A DNA stretch of 18,092 bases, taken from contig DYFX01000017.1 of the NCBI GenBank assembly GCA_020724945.1, positions 1 to 18,092 of the forward strand, given 5' to 3'. Below, in pieces: positions 1 through 9,023 of the stretch (position 1 is the stretch's first letter; the number at the start of each line of letters is the position of its first letter). The notes below the pieces were generated by a model. The model searched no databases. It was not told where the DNA came from and saw only the letters and a program-made list of their open reading frames with translations. Position numbers and translations under genes: made by a program. The DNA comes from Candidatus Paceibacter sp. (GTDB lineage: Bacteria > Patescibacteriota > Patescibacteriia > SG8-24 > DYFX01).

Positions 1-1409
1 AGGTACATCACATGGCGCGCGTCCCCGAGCGCGGAAGCCCATCCGGAAAGCTGCGCGCGCCGCTTGAGGACATGCTCGATCTGCCCCGGCAGCATCTCGA
101 GGGCGGCGGCGATCTTCCGCGCTTCCTCTTCCGGAAGCCCTCGCTCGCGCGCCAGCGCCAGGGCGAAGAGCAGGAAGACCGTGAGCTGGGAGACGAAGGC
201 CTTGGTCGAGGCGACGCCGATCTCCGGCCCGGCGTGGTTATAGATGCCGGCGGAGACGGTGCGCGCGATGGTCGAACCGACGACATTCACGATGCCCATC
301 GTCAGGAGCCCCGCGTCCTTGGCCAATCGGAGCGCCGCCAAGGTGTCGGCCGTCTCGCCGGACTGGCTCACGGCCAGGACGGCGGTGCGCGCCGGCATGA
401 CGGGTTCGCGGTAGCGGTACTCCGACGCCAGATCGACGCCGACGGGGATCTTGGCCAGGCGCTCGATCATCTGCGCGCCGACGAGCCCGGCGTAGTAGGC
501 CGAACCGCAGGCGACGATCTGGATGCGCCGCATGTCCTTGAGCGCGGCGCGCAGGTCGTTGAAAGCCCCGAGCTGGACGCCGCCGTCGGCGGAGAGCCGG
601 CCGCGGAGCGCCGAGCGGACCGTTTCCGGCTGTTCGAGCATCTCCTTCAGCATGAAATGGGCGTGGCCGCCTTTCTCGATCTCCTTTTCCGACCATTCGA
701 TGACGCGCGTCTCCTTGTCGACGGCATCGGCGGCGAGCGTCGTCACCTGGACGCCTGCGGCGTCGAGGCGCGCCATCTCGCCGTCATCGAGATAGATGAC
801 ATTGCGGGTGGTGCCGATCAGCGCCGACGGGTCGGATGCCACGAGCATCTCCCCTTCCCCGACCCCGATGACGATAGGACTCCCGAGCCGCGCCGCGACG
901 ATGACGCCCGGGGCGTCGGCATGGATGGCGGCGATGCCGTAGGTGCCGCGCAGGTGCCGCAAGGCCGCGCGGACGGCTGCCGTGAGATCGCCTTCGTAGT
1001 ATTCCTCGACGAGATGCGCCAGGACCTCCGTGTCCGTCTCCGAGACGAACGCGTGGCCGCTCTTCTCCAGCCAGAGCTTCAGCTCGGCGTAGTTCTCGAT
1101 GATGCCGTTGTGGACCAGGGCGATCTTGCCCGTGCAGTCCATATGCGGATGCGCGTTCAGTTCGGTCGGCGCGCCGTGCGTGGCCCAGCGCGTGTGCGCG
1201 ATGCCGACCGTCGCGAGGTTCTCCCCGGCGCCGTCGACGCGCTCCACCAAGGCATCGATGCGGCCCGGCGCCTTGATGACCCTCACGCCCGCGAGGTCCG
1301 CGTAGGCGATGCCGGCCGAATCGTAGCCGCGATACTCAAGCGACCGCAGTCCCCGGATGAGGATCGGCAGGGCGGGGCGCTTCCCGATGTATCCGACGAT
1401 GCCGCACAT
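1..1409 (-). CDS. glmS: Glutamine--fructose-6-phosphate aminotransferase (isomerizing), C-terminus cut by window edge
   Basis: GlmS makes glucosamine-6-phosphate from fructose-6-phosphate and glutamine, the first step towards UDP-GlcNAc and peptidoglycan. The frame opens at ATG 1407-1409 with MCGIVGYIG, where Cys2 becomes the N-terminal nucleophile of the class II glutaminase domain. Further glutaminase motifs are YRGYDSAGIA, HTRWATHG, HNGIIENY and SETDTEV. The first SIS sugar-isomerase domain follows with ACGSAYYAG, SQSGETADT and GPEIGVASTKAF. About 469 codons are visible of a usual ~600-610, so most of the second SIS domain lies outside the window. There is no AGGAGG-type site; a candidate promoter at 1418-1446 would start the RNA almost at the ATG. 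No room exists upstream for a glmS ribozyme. The identification is very secure. Confidence 0.97.
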   Translation of the reverse strand, partial: MCGIVGYIGKRPALPILIRGLRSLEYRGYDSAGIAYADLAGVRVIKAPGRIDALVERVDGAGENLATVGIAHTRWATHGAPTELNAHPHMDCTGKIALVHNGIIENYAELKLWLEKSGHAFVSETDTEVLAHLVEEYYEGDLTAAVRAALRHLRGTYGIAAIHADAPGVIVAARLGSPIVIGVGEGEMLVASDPSALIGTTRNVIYLDDGEMARLDAAGVQVTTLAADAVDKETRVIEWSEKEIEKGGHAHFMLKEMLEQPETVRSALRGRLSADGGVQLGAFNDLRAALKDMRRIQIVACGSAYYAGLVGAQMIERLAKIPVGVDLASEYRYREPVMPARTAVLAVSQSGETADTLAALRLAKDAGLLTMGIVNVVGSTIARTVSAGIYNHAGPEIGVASTKAFVSQLTVFLLFALALARERGLPEEEARKIAAALEMLPGQIEHVLKRRAQLSGWASALGDARHVMY

Positions 1410-1417
1410 ATGCTTCC

Positions 1418-1446
1418 ACCCTACCCCGGCGGAACGCCTTTTTCAA
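1418..1446 (-). promoter_or_regulatory. Candidate glmS promoter, nearly leaderless
   Basis: On the minus strand TTGAAA (1441-1446) is followed after 17 bases by TAGGGT (1418-1423). The -10 box ends 8 bases before the glmS ATG, so the transcript would have almost no 5' leader. The -10 box is only a fair match, so this is a sequence-based inference. Confidence 0.45.
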
Positions 1447-1451
1447 CGGAC

Positions 1452-1473
1452 GAAAAAACGGCTCATACGAGCC
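1452..1473 (-). terminator. Intrinsic terminator overlapping the stop of the beta-helix gene
   Basis: The minus strand reads GGCTC-GTAT-GAGCC followed by a run of six T. The TGA stop at 1463-1465 lies inside the hairpin. It separates the beta-helix gene from glmS, which therefore needs its own promoter. Confidence 0.85.
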
Positions 1474-2098
1474 GCGTCTTGGGAGGAAAGCACATGCCGG
1501 GCGAGAGCTTCACGGCGCACCCGAAGAAGCTTCCGTCGCCGGCGATGATGCCCAGCTTCGGGAGGCCTGAATCGTGGACGGCGCCGACGCCGAGCGTCCG
1601 CGCGGGCACCGTACGGCCGTCCGCGCGCCGGTTCGGCGTCACGAGATGGCCGCCGACATTGACCCCGTGTCCGAGGACGCTGTCGAGGATCGAGTTCCGG
1701 TGCGGCGCCTTGGCCCCCGGGAAGAGCACCGAGCGCTTCACCTCGGTCGCATGGCCGACGCGCGCGCCGCGGCCGACGATGACCGCGTCGCGCAGGTAGG
1801 CATGCGGTCCGACGACGGCGCCGTCGTCGATGACGGCGGCGCCTTCGATGACCGTGTACGGCTTGATGACGGCGGTCCGCGCGATGCGGACGAGGTCCGG
1901 ACGCTGGATGCGCACCGTCGGGTCGAGGGCGGAGAGGTCGTTGATGCCGCGATACGGGTCCGTCCATCCGTGGGCAAGCATGGCTCCCAGATAGAACGGC
2001 AGGTTCTTGATCGCGGCCCAGACGGGATCGTCCGTGCCCCACAACCCCCGATGCTCGAAGGCGAGGAGATTGAAGAAGAGTTCCGGCTTGAGGGTCAT
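1463..2098 (-). CDS. GlmU-like left-handed beta-helix acyltransferase domain protein
   Basis: This 211-residue protein is built of hexapeptide repeats (residues ~60-200) typical of the left-handed beta-helix acyltransferase fold. Residues ~110-161 line up with the GlmU acetyltransferase domain: ARVGHATEVKRS, then a His at 133 in the place of the GlmU catalytic His, then LGHGVNVGGHLVTPN. The N-terminal ~60 residues (FFNLLAFEHRGLW) are not a uridylyltransferase domain, so this is not a bifunctional GlmU. It lies just upstream of glmS, which supports a role in amino-sugar or sugar-nucleotide acetylation, but the substrate is unknown. The start ATG has an AGGAGG site (2103-2108) at a spacing of 4. 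A TAAGGT -10 box is visible at 2117-2122, with no convincing -35 box. Confidence 0.85.
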   Translation of the reverse strand: MTLKPELFFNLLAFEHRGLWGTDDPVWAAIKNLPFYLGAMLAHGWTDPYRGINDLSALDPTVRIQRPDLVRIARTAVIKPYTVIEGAAVIDDGAVVGPHAYLRDAVIVGRGARVGHATEVKRSVLFPGAKAPHRNSILDSVLGHGVNVGGHLVTPNRRADGRTVPARTLGVGAVHDSGLPKLGIIAGDGSFFGCAVKLSPGMCFPPKTRLV

Positions 2099-2156
2099 TT
2101 CGCCTCCTCGCGCCGCACCTTAGCAGGCGTACGCCCGCGCCGATAGTGGATAAATG

Positions 2157-2183
2157 AAAAAGGCCCGGAACGCGTTCCAGGCC
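2157..2183 (-). terminator. Intrinsic terminator of the lipoprotein gene
   Basis: A 9-bp stem with one G-T pair and loop CGCG (2162-2183) is followed on the minus strand by TTTTTCATTT. It begins directly after the TGA stop at 2184-2186. Confidence 0.85.
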
Positions 2184-2882
2184 TCACTTCTCGTGCCTCA
2201 CCGCCTCCAGCATCGCCTCGCCCGGATCCCAGGTGAAATCGAACCGGTATCGGCGCTCGCGCTGATAGCCGCGGACGACGAAGGTCACATGCGTCGTGCC
2301 GCGCGTGAGCATGCCCTCGGCCGAGAACACGATGCGCGCCCATCGCGAGTAGAGCTCGAACTCGTTCTCGACCTCCTCGACATGGCGGTAGACCTTCACC
2401 TCGCCGGTCGATTTGTTCACCGTCGTGAGGTGCGGCGCCATATGCGCGCCCGTGATCTTCATCGTATGGTCCTTGCGCCCGCGCTGGACATGGACTTCAC
2501 CCTTGATCTTGCGGCCGTCGGTCAGCTCCAGCCAGTAGGCGTAGTCGCCCATGTCCTTCAGTTCGTCCTTGTAGTTGCTGAAGAGCAGGACTTCGATGAA
2601 CAGGCCGGAGCCGTTCTCGGAGCGCTGTCCGGGAATCTCCGCGAACTCCCCGAGGAGCTTGAGCGCCATCGGACGGCCTTGTGGACCGACGATGGTGTGC
2701 TTCACCTGGACGCGGTTCTCCTTGCGGTAGATGACCAGGATGCGCGGCGGACGCGCCGTCTCGGTATCTCCCTCGCGATACTCGTAGAGCGGGTGGAGCA
2801 CCTTGCCGCGCGCGGTGAGGACATTCGGCCCGCAACCCGCCGCCAGCGCACAGAGACACAGCGTCGCCAGGAACTTCACCAT
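2184..2882 (-). CDS. Hypothetical lipoprotein
   Basis: This is a 232-residue lipoprotein of unknown function. The start at 2882 has an AAGGAGG site (2889-2895) at a spacing of 6 and is followed by a lipoprotein signal peptide, MVKFLATLCLCALAAGC, with the lipobox Cys at residue 17. An upstream in-frame ATG at 2960 would add 26 residues and lies within the promoter, so it was rejected. The mature part is rich in charged and beta-prone segments (RILVIYRKENRVQVKH, YWLELTDGRKIKGEVHV, THVTFVVRGYQRERRYRFDF), suggesting beta-sandwich domains, but I recognise no family. It has its own promoter (2912-2940) and terminator, so it is a single-gene unit. A similar hydrophobic start could be a plain Sec signal, but the lipobox is good. 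Confidence 0.85.
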   Translation of the reverse strand: MVKFLATLCLCALAAGCGPNVLTARGKVLHPLYEYREGDTETARPPRILVIYRKENRVQVKHTIVGPQGRPMALKLLGEFAEIPGQRSENGSGLFIEVLLFSNYKDELKDMGDYAYWLELTDGRKIKGEVHVQRGRKDHTMKITGAHMAPHLTTVNKSTGEVKVYRHVEEVENEFELYSRWARIVFSAEGMLTRGTTHVTFVVRGYQRERRYRFDFTWDPGEAMLEAVRHEK

Positions 2883-2911
2883 CGGCTGCCTCCTTGAAAC
2901 GAACTGCCGAC

Positions 2912-2940
2912 ACCTTACGGCAGGCGCGGACGCTTGGCAA
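2912..2940 (-). promoter_or_regulatory. Promoter of the lipoprotein gene, abutting the upstream terminator
   Basis: TTGCCA (2935-2940), a 17-base spacer and TAAGGT (2912-2917) are read on the minus strand. The -35 box begins four bases after the T-tract of the terminator at 2944-2967, in the string TTTTCATTTGCCA. Confidence 0.7.
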
Positions 2941-2943
2941 ATG

Positions 2944-2967
2944 AAAAGGCCCGAGATCAATCGGGCC
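2944..2967 (-). terminator. Intrinsic terminator of the charged protein gene
   Basis: GGCCCGA-loop-TCGGGCC followed by TTTT on the minus strand. The TGA stop (2957-2959) is in the loop region. Confidence 0.85.
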
Positions 2968-3298
2968 GCTTCTCACCCTTCTCCTCCGGAGCCGATCCGG
3001 GAATCTTGGTGATGTCGATGGTGTTCGCGTCATCGTCGTCATCGTCGCGCGATCCGCCGATGTCGATGACGGTCACGCCGCGGTCGGATTCGTCCTTCTT
3101 GGAGGGACGGTCTTCCCGCTTCGGATCGCCGGGGCTCGGCATCTCGTAGCCGGGGTTCCGGCCGGGCTCGTCGCGCCGTTCGGGGATCTCGCGCGGGTCG
3201 TCGGCGGGAACGGTCGGCTGTTCGCGCTTCCGTTCCTCCTCCTTCTCCCGTTCACGCTTCTTGATCTCTTCGATGATCCAAGGATCGAGGGGCGCCAT
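2957..3298 (-). CDS. Small highly charged hypothetical protein
   Basis: This is a 113-residue protein without signal peptide or membrane segment. The start at 3298 has an AGGAGG site (3305-3310) at a spacing of 6; a longer in-frame version would run back into the 5S terminator and is unlikely. The first ~30 residues (DPWIIEEIKKREREKEEE) form a charged helix, and the rest is a low-complexity Pro/Arg/Asp/Glu tail with a run of six Asp before a short hydrophobic motif NTIDITKIPGS. It is probably largely disordered. A possible promoter upstream has TATATG near 3350 with a poor -35 box. It sits between the 5S gene and a lipoprotein gene, which gives no functional clue. I do not recognise a named family. 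Confidence 0.75.
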   Translation of the reverse strand: MAPLDPWIIEEIKKREREKEEERKREQPTVPADDPREIPERRDEPGRNPGYEMPSPGDPKREDRPSKKDESDRGVTVIDIGGSRDDDDDDANTIDITKIPGSAPEEKGEKRPD

Positions 3299-3384
3299 CT
3301 GTTCCCTCCTTTCAGGCATACGGGCAAGGCGAATATCAGTACGCCCACCATATAAGAAGAGAGGCGGCGGCGCAAGCGCAAAGC

Positions 3385-3409
3385 AAAAACCCCTCTTTAG
3401 GAGGGGTTT
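3385..3409 (-). terminator. Intrinsic terminator of the 23S-5S operon
   Basis: AAACCCCTC-loop-GAGGGGTTT and further T on the minus strand, 8 bases past the 3' end of the 5S gene. Confidence 0.9.
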
Positions 3410-3417
3410 GAGCGTAA

Positions 3418-3529
<112 letters not shown>

Positions 3530-3533
<4 letters not shown>

Positions 3534-3592
3534 AAAAATGACGTCAAGCGTGGGCCCCGGCCTCCGCCGGGGTGGTGACAGCATTTTTCCGG
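3530..3592 (-). repeat. Palindromic element in the 23S-5S spacer
   Basis: An 11-base perfect inverted repeat, CCGGAAAAATG (3530-3540) and CATTTTTCCGG (3582-3592), encloses a second hairpin, CCCCGGC-GGAG-GCCGGGG. The layout resembles small dispersed palindromic repeats (REP or MITE-like), but only one copy is visible. Its outer arm includes the first bases of the 5S gene. The rest of the spacer (3593-3680) holds no gene or tRNA that I can see. Confidence 0.6.
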
Positions 3593-3689
3593 CCCCAAAG
3601 GCTTGCGCCCTTGGGTGGAAATTTCAGTAGAAAGATCATGAGATCCAGCCCGCGGCTTTCGCCGGTGGCTGAAGCACTCATGCTTCAGC

Positions 3690-6788
<3,099 letters not shown>

Positions 6789-6797
6789 GCTGAAGCA

Positions 6798-7095
6798 GGA
6801 TCTGCTTCAGCAGGTTTGCAATGTACTTTCTTCAGTACACTGTACCCTTGTATCTACTGATACTTTCTACCTTGATTCTTGTCTTCAGTTGTCAAGGATT
6901 CTCGCACGAGGTCGTGGTCCGAGCGACGCGCGTTCGCGTCCCAGGGATGGCGTTCGGACTCGCGTCCGATCTTCGACTTGTGCGCCAGGATGGGAACCGG
7001 ACCTCGAAGTGTCTGCAATATAGTAGCAGTCCCGTAGGTGGCCGAATGTTCCCGTCTCGGAGCGCAAGCGTTCTGACGATGGGGGGGTAAGGACC
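6798..7095 (-). other. Structured precursor leader of 23S rRNA, no gene seen
   Basis: These ~300 bases between the leader terminator and 23S hold no convincing reading frame or tRNA. They are full of short hairpins on the minus strand, for example CGGAC-GCGA-GTCCG (6955-6968), GACGCG-AACG-CGCGTC, GTATC-AGTA-GATAC and TGTACT-GAAGAA-AGTACA. At 6881-6895 the minus strand reads TTGACAACTGAAGAC, which resembles the sequence often found in 16S-23S spacers just before 23S. An extended -10 element, TGCTACTAT, lies near 7020, without a good -35 box. Confidence 0.6.
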
Positions 7096-7119
7096 AAAAA
7101 AACCGCCTTCCAAGCGGTT
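7096..7119 (-). terminator. Intrinsic terminator inside the rRNA leader
   Basis: AACCGC-loop-GCGGTT followed by a run of seven T on the minus strand. It lies about 90 bases downstream of the proximal promoter and about 310 bases upstream of mature 23S. Confidence 0.75.
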
Positions 7120-7209
7120 CAGCGCCCCGTCGTTCGGGGATGACCATGGCTTGGTTTCACGCTCTCGACTCGATGTGGAGTTCGGTACGCAAAGTGGCAG
7201 GTTTAGGTT
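7101..7209 (-). ncRNA. Candidate short structured leader RNA
   Basis: From the expected start of the proximal promoter (about 7209) to the terminator, the minus strand would give a ~110-base RNA. It can fold into a three-way junction: outer AGCG/CGCU, inner ACCA/UGGU and CCCC-GAACGAC-GGGG, followed by the terminator hairpin. I do not recognise it as SRP RNA, 6S RNA, a riboswitch or a hammerhead. It may be an attenuated leader of the rRNA operon or an independent small RNA. Confidence 0.4.
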
Positions 7210-7215
7210 GTCCAC

Positions 7216-7244
7216 AGTATAGAGGAGCCGGTATGGCCTGTCAA
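7216..7244 (-). promoter_or_regulatory. Proximal rRNA promoter
   Basis: TTGACA (7239-7244), a 17-base spacer and TATACT (7216-7221) on the minus strand, close to the ideal sigma-70 type promoter. Expected transcription start is near 7209 at an A. Confidence 0.88.
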
Positions 7245-7294
7245 GAGGCCGTGCTAGGCTCATATTCCGGTCAAGGAGCGCGCTGACTGGCGGT

Positions 7295-7323
7295 ACAATA
7301 GTGAAGTTCCAAAAGCCTGTCAA
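7295..7323 (-). promoter_or_regulatory. Distal rRNA promoter
   Basis: TTGACA (7318-7323), a 17-base spacer and TATTGT (7295-7300) on the minus strand. It lies 79 bases upstream of the proximal promoter, the usual tandem arrangement of rRNA operons. Confidence 0.82.
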
Positions 7324-7399
7324 GTCATCGAAGATTAGCCAAGTTCTTGATGTTCTGTTAGGGTATCGAAAGTTCATTTCCGCGATGCGAGGAGGAACC

Positions 7400-7573
7400 A
7401 TGCGACGACTGACGCCGGACGAGATCCGCCGCAGGAACAAGAGGGTGATGCAGGACCTCGCGCCCGTGCGCGCCGTCCTGGCCATCGGCACCTTCGTGAT
7501 GACGGTCCGCAAGATGGGCCTGTGCGGCGCGTATAAGGAGGCGCGCTTGATGTGGAAGCTCCGCATCTCCTGA
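7400..7573 (+). CDS. Small hypothetical protein (57 aa)
   Basis: This is a small basic protein, MRRLTPDEIRRRNKRVMQDL and onwards, with one moderately hydrophobic stretch (VRAVLAIGTFVMTV, residues ~22-35). The ATG at 7400 has an AGGAGG site (7390-7395) at a spacing of 4; a longer frame from GTG 7301 lacks a site and would begin on the rRNA promoter. The next gene overlaps its end, and three genes follow in a chain to 8174. A possible promoter upstream is TTAGCC-18-TAGGGT (7335-7364). Family unknown. It may be a membrane-associated protein. Confidence 0.6.
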   Translation: MRRLTPDEIRRRNKRVMQDLAPVRAVLAIGTFVMTVRKMGLCGAYKEARLMWKLRIS

Positions 7574-7728
7574 ACGGACCGCAAGGAGATCCACGACGGC
7601 CGTTCGTCCTCTTGGGCCTCGGGTACCTGGCGCTCTGCGTCTGCGCCGTCTGGATCGATCACAAGATCCAGATGCGGAGGTCGCGCAGGCGCCGCGAACG
7701 GGAGCGGAAGGGACGGGAACCGGAATGA
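7552..7728 (+). CDS. Small single-pass membrane protein (58 aa), GTG start
   Basis: The frame from GTG 7552 codes for 58 residues with one clear membrane segment (FVLLGLGYLALCVCAVWI, residues ~20-37) followed by a strongly basic tail of Arg/Lys/Glu. An AAGGAGG site lies at 7535-7541, 10 bases before the GTG. It overlaps the end of the previous gene by 22 bases. Its TGA (7726-7728) overlaps the ATG of the next gene in the arrangement ATGA, which suggests translational coupling and supports the frame. The positive-inside rule would put the basic C-terminus in the cytoplasm. Function unknown; the GTG start is the weak point. Confidence 0.55.
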   Translation: MEAPHLLNGPQGDPRRPFVLLGLGYLALCVCAVWIDHKIQMRRSRRRRERERKGREPE

Positions 7729-8174
7729 CCGGCCATGCCTCGCCGTATCATCCCGTCGTGGACAAGGCGCGGAGCGTCGCCTGCCGGGCGCCGCTCGGGA
7801 TGTACGACAAGGACGCGCGCGTCGAGGACGCGCCCGAGCGCTTCTCGGCCACGAGCCTCGTCGTCTGGTGCTTCCTGATCGTCGGCATCGAGCTGAAGGA
7901 CGACCTTCTCGCGCTCTATGCGGCCGGCGAGCGGATCATGGGCTCCGAGATCTTCGGAGCGGACCTGCTGTTCCGCACCGGCCGGCGCGATGTGGCGCCG
8001 CCCGGCACGGCCCGACACGGGGTCGGCCATGTCGGCATCTGCACGGGGGAAGGGACCGTCGTCCACGCGTCGCCGTTCGTCGGCTGCGTCCACGAAGACA
8101 CGCTCGACGCGTTCCTGGACGCCGAAAACGGCAAATATCGCGGCGTCCGCCGCCTCGTCGCCCGCTCTTCGTAG
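7725..8174 (+). CDS. NlpC/P60-like protein lacking the catalytic Cys
   Basis: This 149-residue protein has the layout of an NlpC/P60 (C40) cell-wall peptidase: an N-terminal helix motif, a GADLLFRTG strand (cf. GDLVFF), then GHVGICTGEGTVVHASP with His102 and His114, and a C-terminal strand GVRRLVA. Where active members have Asp-Cys-Ser, this one reads Ser41-Ala42-Thr43 before SLVVW, so the nucleophile is missing; the nearest Cys is residue 49. There is no signal peptide. It starts in a 4-base overlap with a small membrane protein gene, so it may act with that protein at the inner face of the membrane. It could be an inactive relative used for binding, or an NlpC-fold enzyme of another kind. 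The fold call is good; the role is inference. Confidence 0.72.
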   Translation: MTGHASPYHPVVDKARSVACRAPLGMYDKDARVEDAPERFSATSLVVWCFLIVGIELKDDLLALYAAGERIMGSEIFGADLLFRTGRRDVAPPGTARHGVGHVGICTGEGTVVHASPFVGCVHEDTLDAFLDAENGKYRGVRRLVARSS

Positions 8175-8184
8175 CGGGCGTTTT
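8159..8184 (+). terminator. Intrinsic terminator overlapping the stop of the NlpC/P60-like gene
   Basis: CGCCCGCT-loop CTTCGT-AGCGGGCG followed by TTTT. The TAG stop (8172-8174) straddles the loop and the 3' arm. Confidence 0.88.
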
Positions 8185-8186
8185 CG

Positions 8187-8215
8187 TTGACGGAAGCGCG
8201 CAAATGCGCCACCCT
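8187..8215 (+). promoter_or_regulatory. Promoter of the 8243 gene
   Basis: TTGACG (8187-8192), a 17-base spacer and CACCCT (8210-8215). The -10 box is poor, but the element lies three bases past a terminator and its spacer closely matches the one of the promoter at 9024-9052. Confidence 0.5.
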
Positions 8216-8242
8216 GCCGGAAGCACCTTCAAAGGAGGCCAC

Positions 8243-8866
8243 ATGAGCGACGGATTGACGGACGGGTACCGCTCGGCGCGCGCGTACGAGGCGCGGCAGA
8301 AGACCATCGACGCGTTCTTCGAGATGGTCCTGCTGACATTCGAGAAGACCGAGGCAAAGGTCAGCCCCCGCTACTTCCGCGCGGCGTTCGACGCGTTCGA
8401 CGCGCACCGCTACGCCGACAACATCGCGAGCCACCGCATCGCCAAGGAGCGCGGCAAGCGCTGGGAGGCGTTCCTCTCCCTGCTCGACGACGCGGCCGGC
8501 AAGCGCTCGGACCTGGCCGTCGGCAAGGCGTGGGCGGAGATCCTGTCGCTGGCGTTGCGCTTCGCTTCCCAGGACATCACGGAGAAGCTCCGCGCCGCTT
8601 CCGCGTTCAAGAGCTGCCGCATCGCGCTGTATGTCCCGAACGGGACGGGCCACTGGGGACGGAACGCGCCGACCCTGCTCGGCGACTTCGAGGGCGCGCT
8701 CGACGCCATCGCGGCGGAGCCGTTCGACCGGCCCGGCCTCTGCGTCATCATCGTGGAGGATCCCGACCGCGCCGTCGTCGGCCTCACCGCCGGCGCAGGG
8801 CGCTCGGAGGAGAACCGCGAGGAGGAGCGCGCCAAGCTGCGCTTCCTGGCGGTGGAGAAGCGCTGA
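8243..8866 (+). CDS. Hypothetical protein (207 aa)
   Basis: I do not recognise this protein. The ATG at 8243 has an AAAGGAGG site (8231-8238) at a spacing of 4. Residues 1-~120 look all-helical (RQKTIDAFFEMVLLTFEKTE, AWAEILSLALRFASQDITEKL). A smaller alpha/beta part follows (CRIALYVPNGTGHWG, RPGLCVIIVEDPDRAVVGL) and the C-terminus is charged (RSEENREEERAKLRF). There is no signal peptide or membrane span, so it should be cytoplasmic. Its TGA overlaps the ATG of the next small gene (TGATG), making a two-gene unit with its own promoter and terminator. Confidence 0.8.
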   Translation: MSDGLTDGYRSARAYEARQKTIDAFFEMVLLTFEKTEAKVSPRYFRAAFDAFDAHRYADNIASHRIAKERGKRWEAFLSLLDDAAGKRSDLAVGKAWAEILSLALRFASQDITEKLRAASAFKSCRIALYVPNGTGHWGRNAPTLLGDFEGALDAIAAEPFDRPGLCVIIVEDPDRAVVGLTAGAGRSEENREEERAKLRFLAVEKR

Positions 8867-9006
8867 TGGGCGCCGCGCGCAAGCGCAGCCTCAAGGAGCG
8901 CGCGTGGATGCTGGCGCTCGACGGCGCCATCGTCGCCGTCGTCCGTACCATCGACGCGTACCGCTTCGTCCGCAAGATCAGGAACCGACGCAAGGCCCGC
9001 CGCTGA
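8866..9006 (+). CDS. Small basic hypothetical protein (46 aa)
   Basis: The ATG at 8866 shares one base with the TGA of the preceding gene (TGATG), a typical reinitiation overlap. The product is 46 residues, very rich in Arg and Lys, with a central helix (WMLALDGAIVAVVRTIDAYRF) that is partly hydrophobic. The TGA lies in the loop of the terminator, which supports this reading frame as the true end of the unit. Function unknown; nucleic acid or membrane binding are both possible. Confidence 0.65.
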   Translation: MGAARKRSLKERAWMLALDGAIVAVVRTIDAYRFVRKIRNRRKARR

Positions 9007-9021
9007 CGGCAGGCCTTTTTT
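8992..9021 (+). terminator. Intrinsic terminator of the 8243-9006 unit
   Basis: An 11-position stem with one C-A mismatch (8992-9002 with 9007-9017), loop CTGA containing the stop codon, and a run of six T. Confidence 0.85.
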
Positions 9022-9023
9022 CA

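Noticed and set aside
1410..1462. Possible glmS ribozyme or riboswitch upstream of glmS
   Set aside because: Only 53 bases separate the two genes and they are taken up by a terminator and a promoter.
12..1799. 595-codon open frame on the plus strand
   Set aside because: It is the antisense shadow of glmS and the beta-helix gene in GC-rich DNA; the minus-strand proteins have clear family motifs.
6900..7095. tRNA-like fold in the leader before 23S
   Set aside because: Several hairpins exist, but no acceptor/anticodon/T-arm set with GTTCNAN fits in the right order.
6854..7662. 256-codon minus-strand frame across the rRNA leader
   Set aside because: It covers both rRNA promoters and the leader terminator and encodes a low-complexity Arg/Ser/Pro-rich product; it is not a plausible protein.
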